Assembly (NCBI RefSeq): GCF_030766935.1
Contig: NZ_JASERL010000019.1
Location: 62,001-126,000 of the forward strand
Reading direction: 5' to 3'
Origin: Streptomyces sp. KL109B
GTDB taxonomy: Bacteria > Actinomycetota > Actinomycetes > Streptomycetales > Streptomycetaceae
DNA length: 64,000 nt
The notes beneath the pieces are model-generated. The model was not told the DNA's origin, ran no database searches, and was given only the letters and a program-made list of their open reading frames with translations. Shown in pieces: positions 25,164 through 33,665 of the stretch; positions within the stretch are counted from its first letter, which is position 1, and every line of letters begins with the position of its first letter. Both the position numbers and the translations under genes were made by a program.

Positions 25164-25772
25164 TCAGGAGCCGTCCCGCAGGCCCTTCGGCCAGGAGGCG
25201 CGGTACTCGACGTGGTCGTAGGTGACGACGCAGCCCTCCCCCACCGGGGACTGCGCCAGGAAACCGACCAGCGCCGCGGAGGCGGATTTCTCGTCGCCGA
25301 GGGAGAAGATCCGGATGAAGGTCCACGTCTCGCCGTCGGTCGAGGCGTGGAAGGCGAAGGCCGAGCCCGTGCGGCTGACGCGCAGCCACACCGAGGATCC
25401 GGGTACGACGAAGGCGTTCGCGTCGTCGGAGTGGCCACGCGTCACGACGGTGCAGATGGTGGGCTCGTCCGGCGAACGCTCGAAGCAGAGCTTCGCCCAC
25501 TCCCGGTCGCCCACGTGGACGTACAGCACACCCGCGTCGAAGGGCGCCGCGAACCCGACCGTGACGCGGGCGATCAACTGGAAGTCCCCCTCCGGCGCCC
25601 CGAGGAGGCGCGGCGCGTCCGACGCCGGGTCGAGCGCGGAACCGGTCGGCGGCACGAAGCGGTCCTGGCGGGGCCCCGCCCACCCGGTGAGCACCCCGTC
25701 CTCGTACGACCAGTGGCCGTCGGGTCCGTACGTGCGCAACGGGAAGGGCAGGGGCGGCAGTTCGAGTTCCAT
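25164..25772 (-). CDS. DUF1349 (concanavalin-like beta-sandwich) protein
   Basis: A 202-aa protein of the DUF1349 family, a jelly-roll fold related to the C-terminal module of GH43 enzymes. Typical blocks are DFQLIARVTVGFAAPFDAGV, LYVHVGDREWAKLCFERSPD and SVWLRVSRTGSAFAFHASTD, followed by DGETWTFIRIFSLG. There is no signal peptide. Its job is unknown, though relatives may bind or act on carbohydrates. It follows the aldehyde dehydrogenase gene on the same strand, about 45 bp away. Confidence 0.85.
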   Translation of the reverse strand: MELELPPLPFPLRTYGPDGHWSYEDGVLTGWAGPRQDRFVPPTGSALDPASDAPRLLGAPEGDFQLIARVTVGFAAPFDAGVLYVHVGDREWAKLCFERSPDEPTICTVVTRGHSDDANAFVVPGSSVWLRVSRTGSAFAFHASTDGETWTFIRIFSLGDEKSASAALVGFLAQSPVGEGCVVTYDHVEYRASWPKGLRDGS

Positions 25773-25817
25773 GCGGTCAGTCTCGCAGGGGCCGGGGGCG
25801 CCCGCGCACCCCTCCGC

Positions 25818-27350
25818 TCAGAGCTCCAGGCGGCCGTTGAAGCGGCGCGGAAGACCCAGCGGGTTGTCGTCGCGCAGCTCCGGCGGCAGCAGCGCCTCCG
25901 GCGTCGTCTGGTACGAGACCGGGCGCAGCCAGCGCTCGATCGCGGTGCCGCCCACGGACGTGGACGTGGACGTCGTCGCCGGGTACGGCCCGCCGTGGTG
26001 CTGGGCGGGGGCCACCGCGACACCGGTCGGCCAGCCGTTGACGAGGACGCGGCCCGCGATCGGGGTCAGCTCGGCGAGGATCTCGGTACCCCGGCCCTCG
26101 CCCGCCGCCTCGCCCGCCGACAGCTGGACCGTCGCCGTGAGGTTGCCGGGGAGGCGGCTGAGGACCGCCGTGATCTCGTCGGCCGACTCGTAGCGCGCGA
26201 CGACCGTGACCGGGCCGAAGCACTCCTCCAGGAGCAGGTCGTGCTCGCCGCCCTCGACCGCGAGCCGGGTCGCCGGAACCGTGAGGAAGCCGGGCGCCAC
26301 CGTGTGCTCGCTGCCCGCGCCGGGGGTGACCGGGGCGGTCACGTCCGGGAGTTCGGCGCGCGCGGCGACACCGGCGACGAAGTTGTCGCGCATCCGGTGG
26401 TCGAGCAGGACGCCGGACGCGGTGTCGCTGACCGCCGCCGTCAGGGACTTGACGAGGCTGTCGCCCGCCTCTCCCGCCGGCGCGAACACGAGGCCCGGCT
26501 TCACGCAGAACTGGCCGACCCCGAGGGTCATGGAGCCCGCGAGCCCCGTGCCGATCTGGTCGGCGCGCTCGGCGGCCGCCGCCTCGGTGATCACGACCGG
26601 GTTCAGCGAACCCAGCTCGCCGTGGAACGGGATCGGCACCGGCCGGGACGAGGCCGCGTCGAAGAGCGCGCGCCCGCCGCGTACGGAACCGGTGAAGCCG
26701 GCCGCGGACACCAGCGGGTGCTTGACCAGCTCGACGCCCGCCTCGAAGCCGTGCACCAGGCCGAGCACACCCTCCGGGATGCCGTGCTCGGCGGCGGCCC
26801 GCCGGATGGTCGCGGCGACCAGTTCGGAGGTGGCCGGGTGGTCGGGGTGCGCCTTGACGACGACCGGGCAGCCGGCCGCGAGGGCGCTCGACGTGTCGCC
26901 GCCGGGCACGGAGAACGCGAACGGGAAGTTCGAGGCCGCGTAGACCGCGACGACACCCAGCGGGATCTTGTAGCGGCGCAGGTCCGGGATGGGCGGCGTC
27001 GCCGTGTCGTCGGGGTGGTCGATGACGACGCCGAGGAAGGCGCCCTCGTCGACGATGTCCGCGAACTTCCTCAACTGGAAGCAGCTGCGCGCGAGTTCAC
27101 CGGTGAGCCGGACCGGGCCGAGCGCGGTCTCCGCGTCCGCCGCCTCCACGAGGTGGTCCTTGGCCTCTTCCAGGCGGTCGGCCGCCGTGCGCAGGAACGC
27201 GGCGCGGACGGTGCGGTCCGCGAGCGCGTCGCGGGCGCCCTGCGCGGCGCGCACCGCCTCGCCCACTTCCTGCGCCGTGGCCTCGACCGCGACCTGTTCC
27301 CGCTGCTTCCCGGTTCGGGGGTCGACACTCCAGACTGGTGCTGCTGCCAC
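25818..27350 (-). CDS. Aldehyde dehydrogenase, probably alpha-ketoglutarate semialdehyde dehydrogenase
   Basis: A 510-aa NAD(P)-dependent aldehyde dehydrogenase. It has the nucleotide-binding Lys region CPVVVKAHPDHPATSELV, the catalytic Glu in PFHGELGSLNPVVITE and the catalytic Cys in TLGVGQFCVKPGLVFA (about residue 280). This shortened active-site neighbourhood with GQFC is typical of the 2,5-dioxovalerate group that makes alpha-ketoglutarate at the end of oxidative sugar-acid pathways. KdgD and uronate dehydrogenase genes later in the window supply a fitting upstream route. It is divergent from an IclR regulator with a palindrome between them. Confidence 0.85.
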   Translation of the reverse strand: MAAAPVWSVDPRTGKQREQVAVEATAQEVGEAVRAAQGARDALADRTVRAAFLRTAADRLEEAKDHLVEAADAETALGPVRLTGELARSCFQLRKFADIVDEGAFLGVVIDHPDDTATPPIPDLRRYKIPLGVVAVYAASNFPFAFSVPGGDTSSALAAGCPVVVKAHPDHPATSELVAATIRRAAAEHGIPEGVLGLVHGFEAGVELVKHPLVSAAGFTGSVRGGRALFDAASSRPVPIPFHGELGSLNPVVITEAAAAERADQIGTGLAGSMTLGVGQFCVKPGLVFAPAGEAGDSLVKSLTAAVSDTASGVLLDHRMRDNFVAGVAARAELPDVTAPVTPGAGSEHTVAPGFLTVPATRLAVEGGEHDLLLEECFGPVTVVARYESADEITAVLSRLPGNLTATVQLSAGEAAGEGRGTEILAELTPIAGRVLVNGWPTGVAVAPAQHHGGPYPATTSTSTSVGGTAIERWLRPVSYQTTPEALLPPELRDDNPLGLPRRFNGRLEL

Positions 27351-27401
27351 GGCACATTCCTCCAGCTTTTCTCGCCGCGCACCAGGGTGAGCGACGAGGA
27401 T

Positions 27402-27419
27402 CGTTCGATATACTGAACG
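27402..27419. promoter_or_regulatory. Probable IclR operator between the aldehyde dehydrogenase and its regulator
   Basis: The inverted repeat CGTTCGATATACTGAACG (arms CGTTC/GAACG) overlaps a TATACT -10-like hexamer. It sits in the 131-bp gap between the divergent genes, 63 bp before the IclR start. Its length and AT-rich centre fit IclR-family sites. Confidence 0.65.
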
Positions 27420-27481
27420 CTGTCTCTGTTGATGAACTACTCACCGAGACTATTTCTCGTCGAACGAAGGGGTCAAGGGCG

Positions 27482-28276
27482 ATGTCGGCAGGCGAGACGG
27501 GGGCCGCGGCGGGCGGCGCGGCAGGTGGCGCGCAGGTCAAGTCGGCGGTGCGGACGGTGGAGTTGCTGGAGTACTTCGCGGGCCGCCCCGGAATGCACTC
27601 CCTGGCCGCGGTACAAGAGGCCGTCGGCTACCCGAAGTCCAGCCTCTACATGCTGCTGCGTACGCTCGTCGACCTCGGCTGGGTGGAGACGGACGCGACC
27701 GGCACGCGCTACGGCATCGGCGTCCGCGCCCTCCTCGTCGGCACCTCGTACATCGACGGCGACGAGGTCGTGACGGCGGCCCGCCCCACCCTCGACCGGC
27801 TCTCCGACGACACGACGGAGACCATCCACCTCGCGCGGCTCGACGGCACGAACGTCGTCTACCTCGCCACCCGCCAGTCGCAGCACTATCTGCGCCCCTT
27901 CACCCGCGTCGGCCGGCGGCTGCCCGCGCACTCCACGTCGCTGGGCAAGGCGCTGCTCGCCACCCACACCGACGAACAGGTCCGCAAGCTGCTGCCGGAG
28001 ACGCTGCCGTCGCTGACCGAGCACACGATCACGGACCGCGAGAAGCTCATCGAGGAGCTGCACCAGGTGCGGGAGCAGGGGTTCGCGGTGGACCGCGAGG
28101 AGAACACGTTGGGGCTGCGGTGCTTTGGTGTGGCGATTCCGTACCGGACGCCGGCGCGGGACGCGATCTCTTGCTCGGTGCCGGTGGCGCGGCTCACTCC
28201 GGCGCATGAGCAGATGGTGAAGGACGCGCTGTTCGACGCGCGGGATCGGTTGACGTTGGCGACGCGGAGGCTCTGA
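27482..28276 (+). CDS. IclR-family transcriptional regulator
   Basis: A 264-aa regulator. After an Ala/Gly-rich leader, the winged helix spans about residues 20-80 (LAAVQEAVGYPKSSLYMLLR, then GWVETDATGTRYGIG). The effector domain has AHSTSLGKALLATHTDEQV and GFAVDREENTLGLRCFGVAI, both IclR signatures, with the Cys in the ligand pocket region. A good AAGGGCG site precedes ATG 27482. It is divergent from the semialdehyde dehydrogenase, which it likely represses until a sugar-acid intermediate is present. Confidence 0.92.
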   Translation: MSAGETGAAAGGAAGGAQVKSAVRTVELLEYFAGRPGMHSLAAVQEAVGYPKSSLYMLLRTLVDLGWVETDATGTRYGIGVRALLVGTSYIDGDEVVTAARPTLDRLSDDTTETIHLARLDGTNVVYLATRQSQHYLRPFTRVGRRLPAHSTSLGKALLATHTDEQVRKLLPETLPSLTEHTITDREKLIEELHQVREQGFAVDREENTLGLRCFGVAIPYRTPARDAISCSVPVARLTPAHEQMVKDALFDARDRLTLATRRL

Positions 28277-28283
28277 CACGGTC

Positions 28284-28334
28284 GCGGGGCTCCGCCCCGG
28301 GCCCCGCCGGCTCTCGTCCGACGGCGGGGCTTGA
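28284..28334 (+). repeat. Dispersed GC-rich repeat, copy downstream of iclR
   Basis: A 51-base element starting GCGGGGCTCCGCCCCGGG and ending GACGGCGGGGCTTGA. It differs from the copy at 31412-31462 at only about two positions. It begins about 8 bp after the IclR stop and has strong stem-forming potential, so it probably terminates transcription. Confidence 0.85.
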
Positions 28335-28367
28335 TTGATGAACGTACGGTGAGAAATCGCACGGTCC

Positions 28368-28394
28368 GGAACGAATCGATCCGGGCCGCTCGTC
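28368..28394 (+). promoter_or_regulatory. Possible ECF (SigE-type) promoter for the penicillin-binding protein
   Basis: GGAAC at 28368-28372 and TCGTC at 28390-28394 are separated by 17 bases. This resembles the envelope-stress sigma factor consensus, just upstream of a cell-wall gene at 28407. The resulting leader would be only a few bases. Confidence 0.4.
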
Positions 28395-28406
28395 TTCCCG
28401 TACGCA

Positions 28407-29867
28407 ATGAACAAGACGATCAGGCGCGCCTCGGTCTTCACGCTGCTGCTCGTGTTCGCCCTGCTGGTCAGGGCGACCTGGGTGCAGTTCTACGACGGCC
28501 AGGCCCTCGCCAACAGCGAAGACAACCGCCGGACCAAGATCTCGCAGTACGCGAATCCGCTCGGCGACATCATCGTGGGCGGAAAGGCGGTGACCGGCTC
28601 GACAAAGACGGGCGAATCCAGTGACCTGAAGTACAAGCGGACGTACACCGACGGTTCGCTGTACTCGGCGGTGACCGGCTTCACCTCGCAGGTGTACGGC
28701 GCCACCCAGCTGGAGGGGATCTACCAGGGCGTGCTCGACGGCACCGACGTCGAGCTGAAGACCCCCGCCGACGCGCTCACCGGCAAGAACGCCGATCCCG
28801 GTGATGTGCTCACGACCATCGACCCGGGTGTGCAGAAGGCCGCGTACAGCGCGCTCGGCGACAAGAAGGGCGCCGCCGTCGCGATCGACCCGAAGAGCGG
28901 CCGGATCCTGGGGATGGTGTCGACGCCGTCGTTCGACCCGTCGAAGATCAGCGGCTCGGGCGACTCGGACGCCGCGGCGTGGAAGAAGCTCTCCAAGGAC
29001 GAGGACTCCCCCACCACGAACCGGGCGCTCAAGCAGGCGCTGCCGCCCGGCTCGACGTTCAAGCTGGTGGTCGCCGCCGCCGCCCTTGAGAACGGCCTGT
29101 ACTCGTCCGTCGACGAGAAGACGGACTCCCCGAACCCGTACAAGCTCCCGGGCACCACGACGTACCTGAAGAACGAGAACGCGTCCGCGCCCTGCGAGAA
29201 CGCGACGATCCGCACGGCGCTGCAGTACTCCTGCAACAACGTCTTCGGAAAGATCGCCGCCGACCTGGGCAAGGACAAGGTCCGGGCGACGGCCGAGAAG
29301 TTCGGCTTCAACGACGCGAAGACGGACGTGCCGGTGCGGGCCGCCGAGAGCTACTACCCGTCGAAGATGGACAGCGCGCAGACCGCCCTGTCCGGCATCG
29401 GCCAGTTCGATGTGACGGCGACGCCGATGCAGATCGCGATGGTCTCCGCGACCATCGCCAACGGCGGCGAGCAGGCGTCCCCGCACATGGTGTCGCAGGT
29501 GACGGACTCCGACGGCGACGCGGTCAAGTCCTTCAAGGACGGCGACAACACCCGCGTGATCAGCAAGTCGACCGCATCGCAGCTGCAGTCCGCGATGGAG
29601 ACCGTGGTCTCGAAGGGCACCGCCACGGTCGCGCAGATGGACGGCGCGACCGTCGGCGGCAAGACGGGCACGGCGCAGCACGGCGAGAACAACAGCCAGA
29701 CGCCGTACGCCTGGTTCACCTCGTACGCGAAGGACGACTCCTCCGGCAAGGAGGTCGCCGTCGCGGTGCTGGTCGAGCAGTCGAGCACGGCGCGCTCCGA
29801 GGTCAGCGGCAGCGGCCTCGCGGGGCCCGTCGCCAAGTCGATGATGGAGGCGGCGCTCAAGGACTGA
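28407..29867 (+). CDS. Class B penicillin-binding protein (peptidoglycan transpeptidase)
   Basis: A 486-aa protein with one N-terminal membrane anchor (ASVFTLLLVFALLVRATWV) and then an extracytoplasmic dimerisation and transpeptidase part. The active-site triad is complete: PPGSTFKLVVAAAAL (SxxK, Ser about residue 216), YSCNNVFGK (SxN) and GGKTGTAQHGE (KTG). It cross-links peptidoglycan stems and should be a beta-lactam target. No FtsW/RodA partner is next to it. From memory this is the SCO1875-like position, followed by a sigma factor as here. Confidence 0.93.
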   Translation: MNKTIRRASVFTLLLVFALLVRATWVQFYDGQALANSEDNRRTKISQYANPLGDIIVGGKAVTGSTKTGESSDLKYKRTYTDGSLYSAVTGFTSQVYGATQLEGIYQGVLDGTDVELKTPADALTGKNADPGDVLTTIDPGVQKAAYSALGDKKGAAVAIDPKSGRILGMVSTPSFDPSKISGSGDSDAAAWKKLSKDEDSPTTNRALKQALPPGSTFKLVVAAAALENGLYSSVDEKTDSPNPYKLPGTTTYLKNENASAPCENATIRTALQYSCNNVFGKIAADLGKDKVRATAEKFGFNDAKTDVPVRAAESYYPSKMDSAQTALSGIGQFDVTATPMQIAMVSATIANGGEQASPHMVSQVTDSDGDAVKSFKDGDNTRVISKSTASQLQSAMETVVSKGTATVAQMDGATVGGKTGTAQHGENNSQTPYAWFTSYAKDDSSGKEVAVAVLVEQSSTARSEVSGSGLAGPVAKSMMEAALKD

Positions 29868-29891
29868 CGCCCACTCAGTCCCGTACGTATC

Positions 29892-29921
29892 GAAGGGTGT
29901 CCGGTATCACGGACACCCTTC
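29892..29921 (+). terminator. Hairpin after the penicillin-binding protein gene
   Basis: A perfect 12-base inverted repeat GAAGGGTGTCCG/CGGACACCCTTC with a 6-base loop starts about 25 bp after the stop. There is no U-run, as is usual in Streptomyces. Confidence 0.8.
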
Positions 29922-29993
29922 GGTGCGTCGTACGTGGCGCTGGTACGCTCACGCATCCCCCGTTGGGCCGCCTCACTGTGAGGGAGGGATCGC

Positions 29994-30581
29994 GTGAGCA
30001 CGGTTGTGGACACAGGGGACGACTCCGCTGCCGCCGAGTTCCAAGCCTTCTTCGAACGGCACCACTGCGAACTCGCCCGTCTCGCCCACCTGTTGACGGG
30101 TGAGCCGGACGCCGCGGACGATCTCGCGGCGGACGCCCTGCTCGCGCTCTGGCACCGCTGGGACCGGGTGCGGGCGGCCGAGCACCCGGTGGCGTACGCG
30201 CGCGGTGTCGTCGCCAATCTCGCGCGCACCCGGATCCGCAGCGCGGTGCGCGAGCGGCGGCGGGTGGCGCTGTTCTGGTCGGGCCGGCAGGACCGCACCG
30301 AGGGGCCCGACGTGCCTGCGGTCATCGACGTGCAGGACGCGCTGCGGGAACTGCCGTTCCGCAAGCGGGCGTGTGTCGTGCTGCGGCACGCGTTCGACCT
30401 CTCCGAGAAGGACACCGCGCTCACCCTCGGCATCTCGGTCGGTACGGTGAAGAGCCAGACGTCGAAGGGCATGGCCGAGCTGGAACGACGGCTCGGGCAC
30501 AGCGAGTTGAACGGGCCGGCCCCCGGGCGCGTACCGTCGGTCGGCGCGGCACTCGACGCCACGGAAGGAGGTCGTGGATGA
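29994..30581 (+). CDS. SigE-family ECF sigma factor
   Basis: A 195-aa sigma factor. Region 2 is ARLAHLLTGEPDAADDLAAD, then LLALWHRWDRVRAAEHPVAY. Region 4 is LPFRKRACVVLRHAFDLSEK, followed by LGISVGTVKSQTSKGMAELE, the SigE/ECF41-like style of the "SigE family" in actinomycetes. It starts with GTG after GAGGGA. It overlaps the downstream membrane-protein gene by 4 bases (ATGA), as expected for a sigma/anti-sigma pair. Confidence 0.9.
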   Translation: MSTVVDTGDDSAAAEFQAFFERHHCELARLAHLLTGEPDAADDLAADALLALWHRWDRVRAAEHPVAYARGVVANLARTRIRSAVRERRRVALFWSGRQDRTEGPDVPAVIDVQDALRELPFRKRACVVLRHAFDLSEKDTALTLGISVGTVKSQTSKGMAELERRLGHSELNGPAPGRVPSVGAALDATEGGRG

Positions 30582-31387
30582 ACGACGAGCACCTGCGGCA
30601 GCGGTTGCGCGCCGCCGCCGACACGCACCGTCCGGACCGTGAGCGGATGCTCGCCCGGATCGAGCGCGGCATGCGGCCCGGTTCGGACGAGCCGGCGCGG
30701 CGGCCCGCGGTGGGCTGGGTGCGGATCGTCGGGATCACGGCCGGCGTCGCGGGGGCGCTCGCCGTGGGCGGGTTCGCAGTCGGTTCGGCGCTGCGGCCCG
30801 ATCCGGCGCCGCGCCAGCAGCAGGTCGCCGTGTCGCCGTCGACGACGGCCGCTACGCCCGCCACGCCATCGCCTGACGCGACGTCGCGCTCGCGGTCGCC
30901 CTCCGCGTCCGCGCCCCCGTCCGCGCCCGCGTCGTCGACCGCGTCCAAGGCCCCGCCCGCGTCGCCGCCCGCGTCCCGCACCGCTCCGGCGGGGCCCGGC
31001 GACACGAAGCGGCTGTGGGGGGACGGTTCGGTGGACCCCGGGTCCAACGACTACTGGGGACAGTCCAACGTCACGTTCAAGACGGAGCGTCAACTCACCG
31101 CGCTGACCGTCGAGTTGCGGGTGGCGCAGACCGGAAAGGTCGCCGACACGGGCAACTGGCGTTCGCTGCCGGACGACGACTTCGCGGTGACCGTGGTCGA
31201 GCGGGACGGGTTTCTGGTGTACCGGTGGGTGCTGCGGGCGGGGCGGTCGGTGCCGGCCGGGGAGCATGTGTTTGCCGGGCAGTACAACCACGCGGAGGGC
31301 GGGCGGGATGCGTCGCGCGACGCGTATGTGGTGAGCGGGCGGACGGGTGGGGGTCAACGGGTCGCCGTGGGCGGGGACTTCGAGTAG
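30578..31387 (+). CDS. Membrane-anchored partner of the SigE-type sigma factor (putative anti-sigma)
   Basis: A 269-aa protein with a strong AAGGAGG site. The N-terminal about 50 residues are cytoplasmic and charged (MNDEHLRQRLRAAADTHRPD). One transmembrane helix follows (VRIVGITAGVAGALAVGGFA), then a long Pro/Ser/Ala/Thr linker and an extracytoplasmic beta-rich domain with VTFKTERQLTALTVELRVAQ. This is the layout of regulators that pair with SigE-family sigma factors. No zinc motif is seen. An anti-sigma or signal-sensing role is inferred from coupling and topology. Confidence 0.75.
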   Translation: MNDEHLRQRLRAAADTHRPDRERMLARIERGMRPGSDEPARRPAVGWVRIVGITAGVAGALAVGGFAVGSALRPDPAPRQQQVAVSPSTTAATPATPSPDATSRSRSPSASAPPSAPASSTASKAPPASPPASRTAPAGPGDTKRLWGDGSVDPGSNDYWGQSNVTFKTERQLTALTVELRVAQTGKVADTGNWRSLPDDDFAVTVVERDGFLVYRWVLRAGRSVPAGEHVFAGQYNHAEGGRDASRDAYVVSGRTGGGQRVAVGGDFE

Positions 31388-31411
31388 GACGCGGGAGCCG
31401 TGGCAGGCGTC

Positions 31412-31462
31412 GCGGGGCTCCGCCCCGGACCCCGCTGGCTCTCGTCCGACGGCGGGGCTTGA
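31412..31462 (+). repeat. Dispersed GC-rich repeat between the sigma pair and the PL3 lyase gene
   Basis: A 51-base copy (GCGGGGCTCCGCCCCGGACC at its start) is nearly identical to the one at 28284-28334. The two bracket the penicillin-binding protein/sigma region as direct repeats about 3.1 kb apart. Confidence 0.85.
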
Positions 31463-31541
31463 AGTGCCGGACCCGACCGCTCGGCCGCCGTAGGGGGTTG
31501 GATTGCGGCAACCTTCGTTCTGTCGGTGGCGACTGAGCGGC

Positions 31542-32369
31542 ATGAAGGACACAACTCGACACTCACACCGGCGCCGCACGACCCGGCGCAGATCCCTGCT
31601 CGGGGCGCTCGGGGCGCTCACGTTGACCGGCGCGGCGCTTGCCACGAGCGGGATGCTCAGTAGCGCGGGTGCCGCGTCGGCCTGGCCATCGGCCACCGGT
31701 ACCAAGGCCGTGAGCAGCACGATCTCCGTCTCCGGCACGTACGACGGCGGGTACAAGCGCTTCTACGGAAGCGGGGACCTCGGCGGCGACGGGCAGGACG
31801 AGGGGCAGGACCCGATCTTCAACCTGAAGGACGGTGCCGTACTCAAGAACGTCATCATCGGCTCCCCGGCCGCGGACGGCGTGCACTGCGCGGGCAGTTG
31901 CACGCTCCAGAACGTGTGGTGGGAGGACGTCGGCGAGGACGCCGCCACGTTCAAGGGCACGTCCACGTCGTCCGTCTACACCGTGTACGGCGGCGGCGCG
32001 AAGAAGGCCGACGACAAGGTGTTCCAGTTCAACGGCGCGGGCAAGCTCGTCGTCACCAAGTTCCAGGTCTCCGACTTCGGCAAGCTGGTCCGCTCCTGCG
32101 GCAACTGCTCGACGCAGTACAAGAACCGCAACATCATCGTCAACGACGTGGACGTGACGGCGCCGGGCAACTCGATCGTCGGCATCAACTCCAACTACGG
32201 CGACACGGCGGCGCTGCGCAGCATCCGTGTCCACGGCGACGACGACCGGGACATCGAGCCGTGCGTGCGCTACCAGGGCAACAACACGGGAGCCGAGCCG
32301 AAGAAGCTGGGCAGCGGCCCCGACGGCACGTACTGCCGGTACACGGCGGCGGACATCACCTACGACTAA
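31542..32369 (+). CDS. Secreted pectate lyase, PL3 type
   Basis: A 275-aa protein with a twin-Arg-rich signal region (RRRTTRRRSLLGALGALTLT) followed by SSAGAASA as the likely cleavage area. The mature part is a short right-handed beta-helix with PL3 hallmarks: LKNVIIGSPAADGVHCAGSC, TLQNVWWEDVGEDAATFKG and KVFQFNGAGKLVVTKFQVSD. The cysteines in HCAGSC and RSCGNCST fit the family. PL3 enzymes cleave de-esterified homogalacturonan by beta-elimination with Ca2+. It is the only degradative gene of the pectin locus on the plus strand and lies tail to tail with the PL9-like gene. Confidence 0.92.
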   Translation: MKDTTRHSHRRRTTRRRSLLGALGALTLTGAALATSGMLSSAGAASAWPSATGTKAVSSTISVSGTYDGGYKRFYGSGDLGGDGQDEGQDPIFNLKDGAVLKNVIIGSPAADGVHCAGSCTLQNVWWEDVGEDAATFKGTSTSSVYTVYGGGAKKADDKVFQFNGAGKLVVTKFQVSDFGKLVRSCGNCSTQYKNRNIIVNDVDVTAPGNSIVGINSNYGDTAALRSIRVHGDDDRDIEPCVRYQGNNTGAEPKKLGSGPDGTYCRYTAADITYD

Positions 32370-32428
32370 AGAGGCTGAGGAGGCCGCGTGCGGCGCCGCC
32401 CGGTACGGGGGCGGCGCCGTGCGGCGTC

Positions 32429-33577
32429 TCAGTCCATCGTCGCGCCGATCGTCGTGGAGCCCGTGGTCAGGAACGTCGTCACCGGCAGCGAGCCGTCCGC
32501 CCGGCGGGCCGCGTAGCAGGTGGTCGCGCCCGTCGAGCGGAAGGCGGGGGTGGTCACGCCCGCGTCCCAACTGTTCATGTACGACGTGGTGTTCGGGCCC
32601 AGGTTCGCCTTGCCGCCGCCGTTGGAGACGGACAGGTTCCGGCCGAGTTTCGCCGTGCCCGTGGCGAAGTAGAAGCCGGTCTGCGCGTTGGCGTAGGCGG
32701 TGTTGCGGTTGGCGGCGACGGCTCCGGTGTTGGAGTTCTCGGTGAAGCCGTGGAGGGTGTTGTCCCAGGCGGCGTTGTTGTTGACGACGTGGGCGACGGT
32801 GGCGCCGCCGCCACCGAGTTTGAAGCCGTTGCCGTTGCCTTCGAAGGCGGTGTCGTTCCAGCGGTTCTTGCCGTTGCCGAAGGCCCAGGTGTGCTCGATG
32901 GTGACCGGTGAGGAGAACTGCCAGAGGTCGGCGCCGTCATCGGAGTTGTTGTAGAGGCGGGCGCCGGTGATCCTGTTTCCGGCGCCGGAGCCGAACTTCA
33001 CGGCGAGGCCGTCCGCGTTCTGGCCGTGGCCCGCCGGGTCGTAGTTTCCGTAACTGTCCAGGTTCTGCACGAGGTTGTTCGTCGTGCCGTCGCCGCGCAG
33101 CGTGAATCCGGAGTCGCCGTTGTTCGCGGTGACGAGGTTCTTGAAGATCCCGCCGACGGAGGATGTGGCGACGAAGCCCTGGGCCGGGGCGTTCTGGAAG
33201 GTGAGGTTCTGGACGGTCCAGTAGTCGCCGTAGATGCCCGCGAGCCAGGATCCGTCGGGGAGCTTCGAGCCGTCGATCCGCACCTTCTCGCCGCCGTACG
33301 CGGCGAGCGTGATGGGGGCCGAACCGGTGCCGTTCGCCGTGGACTTGAGGGTGGCCGTCGGGTAGTACGTGCCGGCGCGGACCTGGATGGTGGTGCCCGC
33401 GGCGGCGCCGGCGACGGCCGACTCCAGTTGCGCGGTCGTCGAGACCGTGACCGTGGTCGCCGCTTGGGCGTCGCCCGTCTGGAGGCCGAGGTAGAGGCCG
33501 CCCGCACCGGCCGCGACCGCCGTGGCGACGGCGATCGGGACGGCGCGGGCGCGTCGGTGGCGTGCCAAGGTGCGCAC
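32429..33577 (-). CDS. Secreted right-handed beta-helix pectate lyase, PL9 type
   Basis: A 382-aa protein starting at GTG 33577 after AGGAAAGGAC, with a signal peptide (AVPIAVATAVAAGAGGLYLG). The mature enzyme begins TVTVSTTAQLESAVAGAAAG and has parallel beta-helix coils rich in Asn and Gly: GGIFKNLVTANNGDSGFTLR, NRITGARLYNNSDDGADLWQ and FEGNGNGFKLGGGGATVAHV. The DDGAD and NGFKLGG elements are typical of PL9 endo/exo-pectate lyases that use calcium and a catalytic Lys. It should act outside the cell on polygalacturonate. Confidence 0.88.
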   Translation of the reverse strand: MRTLARHRRARAVPIAVATAVAAGAGGLYLGLQTGDAQAATTVTVSTTAQLESAVAGAAAGTTIQVRAGTYYPTATLKSTANGTGSAPITLAAYGGEKVRIDGSKLPDGSWLAGIYGDYWTVQNLTFQNAPAQGFVATSSVGGIFKNLVTANNGDSGFTLRGDGTTNNLVQNLDSYGNYDPAGHGQNADGLAVKFGSGAGNRITGARLYNNSDDGADLWQFSSPVTIEHTWAFGNGKNRWNDTAFEGNGNGFKLGGGGATVAHVVNNNAAWDNTLHGFTENSNTGAVAANRNTAYANAQTGFYFATGTAKLGRNLSVSNGGGKANLGPNTTSYMNSWDAGVTTPAFRSTGATTCYAARRADGSLPVTTFLTTGSTTIGATMD

Positions 33578-33665
33578 GTGGGGTCCTTTCCTGGGGGTTG
33601 GTGCCGCCCGTAGGTGGTCACCGGCCGGAGGAAAGGTTGCCGTCGCACAGGACGGCGCCGGTGGC